A stretch of 41,055 bases of DNA from Thoreauomyces humboldtii (lineage: Eukaryota; Chytridiomycota; Chytridiomycetes; Spizellomycetales; Powellomycetaceae), in contig JADGJA010000110.1 in assembly GCA_027596035.1 (NCBI GenBank), positions 1 through 41,055 on the forward strand, written 5' to 3'. The translations under genes and the position numbers were made by a program. Of this stretch, positions 32,330 to 41,055 are shown piece after piece (within the stretch, counting starts at the first letter, position 1; each line of letters opens with the position of its first letter). The notes below the pieces were generated by a model that was not told where the DNA came from, did no database searches, and saw only the letters and a list, made by a program, of their open reading frames with translations.

Positions 32330-35300
32330 CTAATTCCCGACAAGCTTGTACAGCCGTGTCGCTTGAGCGGGAGTTATCCGCAGACCATAAACTCCGTCAT
32401 CTCTGCTACCAATGACAATCATATCTCCGCAGGCAACCGGCGATGAGAAAACGCCTGCCTCCCGGTCACCGACCTGACACCGAGCCCTGACCCGTCCGCC
32501 CTCTTCCAGATCCAGCAGGTGCAGCGCACCCTGCATGTCAACGACCAGCAAGCCATGCGTGCTCAAAAACACGCTGGCGAACCCAGCGATGGCCTCCACC
32601 CGCCAGATCTCCTTTCCCGTCTCTTCGTCCATCCGCCGAACTGACCGATCGTGAGAGCATGCCAGGATCCCATATCGAGCTGTCACGCACGGCGAAGCAA
32701 AGACAGGTGCGTCGAACTTGTGACGCCAAAGCAATGCCCCTGTAGCGCCATCAAGCGAATAGATGGAATGATCGACGCAACCGAAAACGAGATGACCGCT
32801 CCTGGGCGAAACTTGCGGCGACGAAAAGATGGGATGTCGATTTTCCGTATACGCGGTCCACAACTGCAACGGCATGTCGGGGTCCAAGATCGAAAAGCTG
32901 TTAATCGCACCGTTCAAAGAACATGAAAACATTCTTCTGCATGGGTTCGAAAGATTTATGAGATACGGATAGCATGACAATTTGGACAGCACTACTCCAT
33001 CGTACCGAGAGGCCACGTCTACTGCGCACGAGGCAAACACAGGTGCTCCAACGGGGGCCTTCAGAATGCAAGCCGGCTTTGGTGAGGTGAAGTCCAAACA
33101 GTACAGATTGGAATCATGCGATCCAACCCAGACATATGAGGAGGCTGGATCTGCAATTGGCGAGCACCTGGATACAACTCAGAAACAGGAACAGTGCTCC
33201 CTTCTCGACGCCTAGCACTTACTTGACTTCAGCGCCTGTACGGTATTTTCCTGCGATGGTTCCAGACGCTGCATTTAGCGCGTAGATGTTGCCATCGTAG
33301 CAACCCACGATGACCATCGTGCCACCTGGGATCACGCATGCACTACTCTCAATGCGCCCGCCCAGTTGCGTTTTCCACAGGGTTTTCCCCGTATCAACCT
33401 CGATGGCGGCAAAAACTCCGGAATGTGATCCAATAAAGGCCACTGCCGGTCTGACTCCAGGAGCATAGATCACCGGAGAGGCGTCAACGCATTTGCCTAG
33501 ATCCACTCGCCACTGACAAACAACTGATATTGGCTCAGTCCCGGGCTCGACTGTACCATCTTCAGCAGGGGTAGCATCCATGGCTCGGTTGAAGCAAGCA
33601 TAGTCGCCTCCCGATCGTAGCCTTTTGATTGGTCTGACAAACGCAACGTTTGTTTCGTAGGGAGAGAATGCCTCAGAGGCGTTGCGGGCAACATTTTTCG
33701 GGGCGGTCTTCAGCGGGTGAACGATCTCAGTGACGAAATTAGCCAGGTCGTCAATCGTTCGATGCAGGATGTAGGAAAAGATCCTGCAGGAAAACGTATC
33801 AGACAAAAACCCGATGACCAGATTCACACGGGGCGTTGATACCGCTTCTGCAAAGGATCTGATAAAGTCTTTTCTCTGAGCAGTAGTGCTACGGAAAGAG
33901 GATTGGTGTGAGTGTTGCAAAGGAGTTTCCGAATATCAACGCGAAGAAGCACCTATCCATCCCACGATGTCGGACAGCAAGCGGGTCGCATCAATGCTTG
34001 TGCCGCCTTCAGCTAAGAACCAGCGAGACCGCACATCATCGGGATCGCTCTGATGTAATTGGGGGAGGTAATGTCCGACAACGTTGAGCACATGTTGTCG
34101 AGTCTCTTCTGGCAATGATGGGTGGCTCAAAGTACGTGGTGTCAGACTGGGCGGGTCATTCCCGGCTAGCATCGTAAGCTGTGCTCGGTCAGCCTGCATC
34201 AAGTTTAGCGTATTTGAAAGGTGTAGCCATTATTTCTGTCTACTCTGTCACCTTTCCATGGGGTGTCATGGGCAGCTCAGCCACAAAGCGGATGTCTTCC
34301 GGGCGAGAGTAGAATGGCATGTCCCTCATGAGTTGTGCGTCAATCTCACTGCGAAGCCGGGTTATACCAGCCACATCCGAGAGTACTGACGCTCCGATCG
34401 CGACAAAAGCAACCAACGTTTCCCCTTCGGACAACGTTCGAGTCACCACCCTTGCAATTCAAATTAGCCCCCCAGTGAGAACGAACTAACGGCTTGGCTC
34501 CTTACTCGGATCGGATGACGGCGTGGTTTCGATCAAGGACGTCTGCGATCGCTTCCAAGCAGATTCGGTAACCAGAAAGTTTGATTTGGTTGTCACCGCG
34601 ACCGCTAAAGGTAATCTTTCCGGATGCGGGATCTTTATGCACTAAATCCCCGGTATTTCGCATGCTGGACTTGAATAGATGAGAGGCTGTACATGTCTGC
34701 ATGGCAGTCTTTATTTTTGTGCACCTTGCCGCAGCTTCTTCATCGCCAACAAAACAAACACGCTGTGGGCCCCCGATCCAAAGCTCTCCGATATTATCCT
34801 TGATGTTTCGCACTTCCACCACCGTTTCGTCGAGTGAGTCGCCTACCAGCACCTCCTGATCATTGACAATCTGGAGAGTTGCCCACACACTGCATTCCGT
34901 TGTTCCGTAGATGTTGAACAGATCCACATTCCTGGGCATTTGCGCAAGAGTGACAGGGAACGGCTCCCCACCGAGAATAACCGTCTTTACGGGTGTGAGT
35001 CCTTGTAAGATGTCGCGGCGCTGCTCAGTATCGAATCGCATAAAAAGGGTGGGTGTCATCGACAGCCAAGAAATATCGGTATCTCGGATGAGCTTCACAA
35101 GACTAGTCGGATCGAGCAAAGTACTGCGCGCTGGGATAACCAGCGTGCCCCCTGTTGTCAGGGGAAGCATGACTTCGATCAAGTGGGGATCAAATGTCGG
35201 TGCTGAACTCAGTAGCATTGTTGCGGGTCGCTCGTTGTCAACATGCAGACGTTTCCTTCGATAGGATCGGGTTAGGGCGGGGAACATACGCAATAATAGA

Positions 35301-36088
35301 GACGGTCCAAGAAGCAACATACTTTACAGCGTTCAAATTGCATTCAAAGCTCGCGGAGGGAACACGGACGGGCACTCCTATGCCTCCCCGCGTCGTCCCT
35401 GAAGTATGAATAATATAGAGGATATTCCGATGCATATGGAGAACCTCGTACTCTATCGGACACACCGCATCAGGGGCATCCCCACTTGCCGCACATGCGC
35501 CACACCCTACCTACCCATGAGGTCTTCCAGGATAACCAGAGAGCATCCGAAAAGGGCTTCTTGCAATTCTACTACTAGACATCTCGGAAATTCTGAGCGG
35601 ATCATCTGGTTCCACGTTCAGGCGTAGCTCCGAATTCTTTGAACTTGCCGTGCCTCATCTGCTGCACGACCTCACCTGGACAATGGAATTCTGACAGATG
35701 ATGTTGCGCACGGTTCCCATGCGTCGGACCGTCGATAGCATGTGGGTCACAGAGCGTGGACTACACGCCAAAGGAATGTACGTTGCTCGCATCTTTATCG
35801 TAGCAAGCAAAGCAATGACCAAGGTATGGCAGGCGGGTAGCGCCACGGCCACGTACGACCTCTCGCAGACCTAGCAAAGTGAGTCACTATGTTACTTTTA
35901 CGAGTGACCTCTCGTCGTCTGATCCGTACGTTTGCCAGTGTCAAGGTACGCTCGAGTTGGTCGACATCTTTGCCAAGTTGGCCATAACTGATTTTGAGTA
36001 TTTCCCCACAATCGTCTTGACACAGCAGCGCTGTTGTGCGAGGGTCTTGTAGAGAACATGGCGAATAAAGAGTCGTCGTCGTTTGCAT
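32330..36088 (-). CDS. AASDH/ACSF4-type enzyme: adenylation, carrier and PQQ-repeat domains
   Basis: Eleven exons join in phase to 1051 residues: 35930-36088, 35676-35870, 35515-35605, 35323-35452, 34506-35255, 34252-34450, 33953-34193, 33828-33888, 33223-33783, 33006-33167, 32330-32936. The adenylation domain has a core loop IIHTSGTT (165-169), APTFDP, the IYGTTECSVWA motif, RNTGDLV, GRGDNQIKLSGY and the A10 lysine of HGK (Lys508). A carrier domain follows, with the phosphopantetheine serine in EGGTSIDA (Ser574). The remainder contains PQQ-type beta-propeller repeats (VDTGKTLWK, DETGKEIWR-like EETGKEIW, GATGALLWR). This order is that of AASDH (beta-alanine-activating enzyme, ACSF4), human length about 1100. 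The family adenylates an amino acid such as beta-alanine and loads it on its carrier; the acceptor is unclear. Intron 8 is only 44 nt. Confidence 0.88.
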
Positions 36089-36282
36089 GGCGTCGACCGT
36101 CAGAGCAACCTGGCTGCAGCAGCACCTTGCTCAGAACCCCCTATTATCCGTATCCTAATTCGGACAAGTGGAGCCACCAGCCCCACGGTTCGGGATTGCC
36201 TCATCGGCTCACGCACCTCACCGTCGCTCACCGTAGGCATAAGACCGAAGCTTACCTTTCCCACCTCAAACGGGACGCCACG
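36089..36282. promoter_or_regulatory. Bidirectional promoter region, AASDH-type / OS-9
   Basis: Only 194 bp separate the two divergent start codons, so both promoters and leaders must overlap. No TATA box is evident. Confidence 0.45.
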
Positions 36283-38205
36283 ATGCTGCTGCGTCGCGAA
36301 GGATCGTATGCACTGCTCCTGCTGCTGGCTTCCGCTCTATCGGTCGTGTCTCCCGTGACTGCCTCGTCTGACACGAACCCTCATGCCGACATCTTCGCCC
36401 TCCCTCAGCACAAAGTTTTCCTGGCCCATACGCTTCTGAAGGAGTCCGACGTCAACTTGATCGTGGATGGTCCCGTCCCGACTCAGTTCATGCGAACACA
36501 CGACGGTCAGAAGCTCATCTGCACGTTGCCTAAGCCGAAAGGCACCGACAAGAAAGACGTTGCCGAGACTCCCGAGGCTCCACGACTCGACCTCGCCCTT
36601 CGGAACGCTCAGGACGCTTTGGGACCCGGCAAGATCGGAGGGTGTCTGCACTTCTTTCAGCCTTACTGGACCTACGAATTCTGTCCGCATTCTCATGTCA
36701 GGCAGCTGCACCCCATGACGGATCAGGAGATAGCGAGCCTCACTCCCGCTCAGCTGGCAGAGCGACGCGCTCAGAACTACGTGATCGGAAAGTACACTCC
36801 TCCCGCCTTGCCTCAGCAGCAAGGAGGAGAGGGACAGGAAGCCACAGTGGCCGTCGCTGCACCAGAGGACGGGGGGCTGGCCATCGTGGAGAAGCAGCAA
36901 GCAGGGCGAACCCATGCATACATAAGCCAAAAGTGGGACGGCGGGACCGTCTGCGAGCTAAACGGGCAGCCCCGGAGTGTCGAAATCCAGGTGCGTTCCG
37001 GACGGAAACTTTGAAGATGAATGTGAATAAGCTGCGAGGTCTGACTGAATGGTGAACGTTCCATTTTCAAACAGTACTTTTGCAATCCACAAGCGATTCA
37101 AGATCAGATTCTCCACATCCGTGAGACTGCCACGTGCAAGTACCTTGTCACGGTGCACACGGCACGTCTGTGCACGGATCCCGTGTTCGTGCCGCACTCT
37201 CCTGACGGGAACTCGAATGTTGCGTCCATCTCATGTCACCCTCATCTCGCGGACCCCGCCACCCCAAAGGAACATTTTGACACGGACATCTCGCATGTCG
37301 CCGCACTGAACGGCGCTCCAATCTCTCTCGTAAAATTCCTCAAGTGGAGACAACAGAAGCAGATGCAGCAATCTGCGGCTTCCAGCGCCCCTAAGAAGAC
37401 ACTAGCCCAAGCAGCGGCCAAGCCAGCAAAGTCCGCTTCCGCGCCCAGCATTCAGGTAGATTGGACGACCGAGGCCCTTCAAGAGGCAGTCCACGGGTGG
37501 GCAGCGGCTCTTTTGGGACAACAGAGAGATTCTTCCGCGGCGGACTCAGCAGACCAAGACGACAATGCCGTTCTCGGAGATCGCATCAGGACGCTTTACG
37601 ACGATCTCTTGAAAACCTACGGCGACGGAAATAACGCTGCCGACGATCGACCCGCGACACCGAAGACCAAGATTACACGGTTGACGGGGTCGGACGAGAC
37701 GCCGCGCAGAAAGCAGAAGCAAACGGTCATTGTCGAGGAAGAGAATCAGGCCGACGCCGGGGACACTCTGATGGACGCGCTGGCGTCCCTGCTCGCTGAC
37801 GTTTTGGAGGACGTGGGCCACGAGGAAGCCGCATGGGGAGATCTGGTCAATGACGAGTTTGAGGGTGAAGACGTTGTGGGGATGGATGACGCGGCAAGGT
37901 GGATGCGCTGGTTCACGGATCCTCGTCGTGAGCCAAACACGCACCCTCCGGAAGCGGAGCAAAAGCACGTGAAGGAGAAGGCGTCGCAGAACGGAGCAAA
38001 GGCCGGAGCCGGGTTGAAGGAACCAAAGAAGACGAAACTTCAGTGGACAGTCGTCGATCCTTCCAAAAAGGATCAAAAGCGCGCAACGCCGGCTGGCGAA
38101 GAGGCCAAAGATGAAGTCGTCAATGCGGCAAGTGGGAAGGAAGCTTCTTCATCTGCGAAGAAGAAACCTGGAAGCAATAAGCGCAGGAAGGCGGGTCCTA
38201 TTTGA
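36283..38205 (+). CDS. OS-9/Yos9-type ER quality-control lectin (MRH domain)
   Basis: Two exons (36283-36990 and 37075-38205) give 612 residues. A signal peptide with hydrophobic core ALLLLLASALSVV occupies residues 1-27. The mannose-6-phosphate receptor homology (MRH) domain spans about 115-265: GGCLHFFQPYWTYEFC, then VRQLHP, YVIGKY, GGTVCELNGQPRS, QYFCNP and ETATCKYLVTVHT, with cysteines in the expected order. The Tyr-Trp pair replaces the usual Trp-Trp of the mannose pocket. Family members read trimmed N-glycans of misfolded ER proteins and deliver them to the Hrd1 ligase. The C-terminal 280 residues are charged and low in complexity, ending in a Lys/Arg-rich stretch. No HDEL-type ER retrieval signal ends the protein, unlike yeast Yos9, so retention may depend on partners. 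Confidence 0.9.
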
Positions 38206-38273
38206 AAGCGTAAACAATCCTCGCTCACGACGCGCTCTGCTACTTGTATATTCTTCTCTAAGCAAACTGCTCC

Positions 38274-40487
38274 TTACTCGTCCGTAGTGCATCCTAATGA
38301 CGCGCTGTTTACCTTTTGAAAAGCGAGAGGACTTCAGCAAGGGATTGCTCGGCAGTATCCTGGTACCAGCCCATTACTTACATTCTTGATGAACTTGTAT
38401 AGCGTACCACGAGTAGCCTTGTATGGCGGTTCGACCCATTCTTTTCGGCGCGCCGCAAACTCTTCTTCAGATACATTCACCGAGATAGATTTTGTGTTGG
38501 CGTCGATGCTGATAACGTCGCCCTCCCGCACGTGAGCGATAGGTCCGCCTACTTGGGCCTCCGGAGTGATGTGACCGATGATGAACCCCTGTGAAAGTTG
38601 GTCAGCACTCAGAGAACTCGTGATCAAGGCAATCGACCACAAGCAGGCCGCATACGTGAGATCCACCAGAGAAGCGACCGTCCGTGAGAAGTGCGACGTC
38701 GCTACCAAGTCCGGCGCCCATGACCGCGCTGGTCGGAGTCACTGTCCAGAAAGGGTTAGCCCATAGGTCAATGCACGAGGCGAGAACGGATGTACATACA
38801 CATCTCGGGCATCCCCGGTCCACCCTTTGGTCCTTCGTAGCGGATGACGATCACATCGCCCTTCTGTATCTTCTTCTCTTCGAGAGCAGCGAGCATGTCC
38901 TCCTCGCAATCGTACACTCGTGCAGGCCCTTGGAATGTTAACCCTTCCTTGCCAGTGATTTTGGCCACGGAACCTTCCGGTGCCAGGTTCCCTCTGAGAA
39001 TTTGAATATGACCCGAGGCCTTGATCGGTTTGTTGAGCGGTCGGATGATGTCCTGACCAGGCTTAAGGCCAGGCAGATCCGCGAGGTTCTCCGCGAGTGT
39101 CTTTCCGGTGACCGTCAAACAGTCGCCGTGTAGTAGGCCTTCTGCCAGAAGGTATTTCAAGACGGCGGGAATGCCTCCAACATCGTGAAGATCCGCAAAG
39201 ACATACTTCCCACTATCACGAGCATCGCGTGAGCTGAAAGAATGCAGCGCAGGGTCATCACAGAGTTGTCATCCTACCTGGGCTTGAGGTCTGCGATGAA
39301 GGGAACGCGATCGCTGATGGTTTGGAAATCGTCGATGGCAAGCTCAACGCCAAGCGCACGCGCCACGGCGACCAGATGAAGCACCGCGTTCGTGGATCCT
39401 CCCAGTGCCATAGTAAGCACGATGGCATTCTCAAAGGCCTTTCGGGTCATAATGTCCTTGGGTGTGATGTTGTGTTCCAGCAGGTGCTTCATTGCAGCGC
39501 CTGCTCTCCGACACTCTTCGAGCTTGTCAGGATGCAACGCAGGAGTAGACGAGCTATACGGCAGGCTCATTCCCATGGCTTCAATCGCACTTGACACTAA
39601 GTGGTCTGAAGTCAGATCTTCTTCCTTGCATGGCTCCTCGATTGCGAGGTTCACTCACTCGTGTTGGCAGTATACATGCCACCGCATGCGCCAGCGCCGG
39701 GACAGGAGTTCTTTACGACATCCACTCTCTCCTCTTCGGTGATTCGGCCAGCGATGTACTCTCCGTAGACCTGGAAGGCGGACACGATGTCCAGAGGCGC
39801 GCCGGTGCACGATTTGCCGGCCATCGTGGAGCCTCCGTACACCACCAAGCTGGGACGGTTCAGGCGAGCCATGGCGATGAGACAGCCCGGCATGTTCTTG
39901 TCGCATCCAGGTATCGAGATGTTGCCGTCGTACCATTGAGCGGCCATGACCGTCTCGATCGAGTCTGCGATGATCTCGCGCGACTGCAGCGAGTAGCTCA
40001 TCCCCTCGGTGCCCATGCTGATTCCATCACTGACTCCTATCGTGTTGAAACGATACCCGACGAGGCCAGCCTCCTTGACGCCCTTTTTTACTTCGGCCGC
40101 TAGGTCCAGGAGATGCATATTGCATGGGTTACCCTCGTACCATCTATAAAGACGCCGAGATGTCAAAGGTACTGGCAATTGATTTGCAAAGAATAGCAGG
40201 ACTCACACGCTCGATATGCCAACCTGCGGCAATGCAAGGTCTTTCGATGTAAGACCGGTGGCGTGTACTAAACGTGAAGAGAACGAGAGTTAGGCCCTCT
40301 CGCGCTACATCGAGCCAAAGCAACCGGAGGCAAACGACTAACGCATTGCTTGGGAGGCGCCCTGCGCTTTGGACTGTGTTATCCGTGCGCTGTAACGATT
40401 GGCCGATTCGGTGTTGGCTGGGGCTGTGGCGTATGCTCGACATGCTATGAAAGATCTACGAACATGCGCGCTCAGGAACAAGTTCAT
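38274..40487 (-). CDS. ILV3: Dihydroxy-acid dehydratase, mitochondrial
   Basis: Eight exons join in phase to 584 residues, the size of yeast Ilv3: 40343-40487, 40207-40267, 39659-40143, 39278-39596, 38800-39212, 38656-38741, 38382-38588, 38274-38312. A basic, acid-poor leader of about 35 residues is a mitochondrial targeting peptide. The mature part begins [18 protein letters not shown]. The iron-sulphur cysteines are Cys76 (GNPCNMH), Cys149 (GCDKNMPG) and Cys222 (GAGACGG). Other signatures are GRFSGGSHG and the C-terminal SLGCTTDE. The enzyme dehydrates dihydroxy-acids to 2-keto acids in valine and isoleucine synthesis. The last exon has 12 sense codons; its 69-nt intron was chosen because it restores the conserved C-terminus. 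It ends 68 bp from the OS-9 stop. Confidence 0.97.
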
Positions 40488-41055
40488 TACGAGATGCTCG
40501 ACGAAGAGAGTGCCTCACTGCAGTGCCGCACTACGCGAGTATGACAAGAGGCGTTTCCGCGCAAGGGGAGTGCCAAAAGACATGATCCCCAGGAGCGAGC
40601 TGTATGAGAGAGGCAGACGGGTTGTGGGTAAATTCCTCGGATGGATGCGTACAAGAAACGTCGAGAAGGGGGAAAGGGAGGAGGAAGCTGGCGATGGGAA
40701 AGATCATCAAATCAGCTGTGCGTCACGAATCATCAGCGCTTTCGAGAAGGTATGTCCGAACATCTGTCCGAAATCGTTTACCCAGCCTCCCAATTCTCAA
40801 CAGGACAAAGACCAGTCAAAGGGCAAATCGCGGGTGCTGTATAGGATAGCGGTAGTGCCATCCTACGGAATGTAGATTGTCTGGTTTTCGACACCCAAAA
40901 ATGACGTGAAGGCAGGGTGTGATCTGCTTTCCCGTACAGGAGGGAAGAAACGGGATGCCATCTGATGGCAATCTCGTCCACGAGCGGGAGCCTGCGCCGC
41001 CTGTACGTGTGTTGACGGGAAGAGATGTCCGGCGAAAAGTACAGCGCAAGAGGGG
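40488..41055. other. Unresolved right edge; possible plus-strand coding
   Basis: On the plus strand a frame that overlaps the first DHAD exon stays open to a stop at 40873-40875. Its part beyond 40520 is charged and protein-like (REYDKRRFRARGVPKDMIPRS). The first ATG clear of DHAD in this frame is at 40582, giving about 97 residues. It could be the first exon of a divergent gene continuing past the window, or chance. No family is recognised, and the last 180 bp hold nothing clear. Confidence 0.25.

Noticed and set aside
38312..38381. A 22-nt intron, or read-through, at the end of ILV3
   Set aside because: A 69-nt intron between the same donor and the acceptor at 38313-38314 yields the conserved C-terminus SLGCTTDE.
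1..41055. Transposons, CRISPR arrays, rRNA or tRNA genes, viral or toxin genes
   Set aside because: Read on both strands for transposase, reverse transcriptase, terminal repeats, regular spaced repeats and tRNA box elements; nothing convincing was seen, although a computed tRNA and repeat search would be decisive.

Overview
The window is nuclear DNA of a fungus with intron-dense genes. Nearly every gene is broken by GT-AG introns of about 43-115 nt (one of 143 nt), coding density is high, and the genes are single-copy eukaryotic housekeeping genes. The best clue to lineage is a gene on the minus strand at about 21.3-24.0 kb that I read as IFT74, a subunit of the intraflagellar transport IFT-B complex. 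Fungi that lost the flagellum lack IFT genes. Together with fungal-style ILV3, SNO/PdxT, MRH4-like and Yos9/OS-9 genes, this points to a zoosporic (chytrid-like) fungus. The species cannot be named from the sequence.

Layout, left to right. 0-1 kb: 3' part of an unidentified plus-strand gene and an unresolved stretch. 1.0-2.9 kb (+): mitochondrial DEAD-box RNA helicase. 3.1-4.9 kb (-): single-pass membrane protein of unknown function. 5.6-6.5 kb (+): PdxT/SNO glutaminase of PLP synthesis. 6.6-9.2 kb (-): actin-related protein 8 (INO80 complex). 9.5-10.6 kb (+): adenosine kinase. 10.9-14.3 kb (-): condensin subunit 3 (CAP-G), 14 exons. 14.6-15.8 kb (+): unknown protein. 16.3-17.3 kb (-): small SANT/Myb-like protein. 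17.5-19.2 kb (+): unknown acidic protein with repeated LPxY motifs. 19.4-21.0 kb (+): BuGZ/ZNF207-type zinc-finger protein. 21.3-24.0 kb (-): IFT74. 24.4-26.0 kb (+): Gfo/Idh/MocA oxidoreductase. 26.4-27.8 kb (-): PEX11. 27.9-31.9 kb (-): AP-1/AP-2 beta-adaptin. 32.3-36.1 kb (-): AASDH-type adenylation-carrier-PQQ enzyme. 36.3-38.2 kb (+): OS-9/Yos9 ERAD lectin. 38.3-40.5 kb (-): dihydroxy-acid dehydratase (ILV3). 40.5-41.1 kb: unresolved.

The genes do not form a pathway cluster. They serve vitamin B6, purine and branched-chain amino-acid metabolism, chromatin and chromosome segregation (ARP8, condensin, BuGZ), trafficking and organelles (beta-adaptin, PEX11, OS-9) and the flagellum. Neighbours are mostly divergent or convergent, with short shared promoters (194-325 bp) and tails as close as 68 bp. 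I saw no transposon, CRISPR array, rRNA or tRNA gene, virus-like gene or bacterial-type defence system. Exon coordinates were derived by hand from splice sites, reading phase and family conservation. Most models close to an exact multiple of three, which supports them; uncertain ends are flagged.
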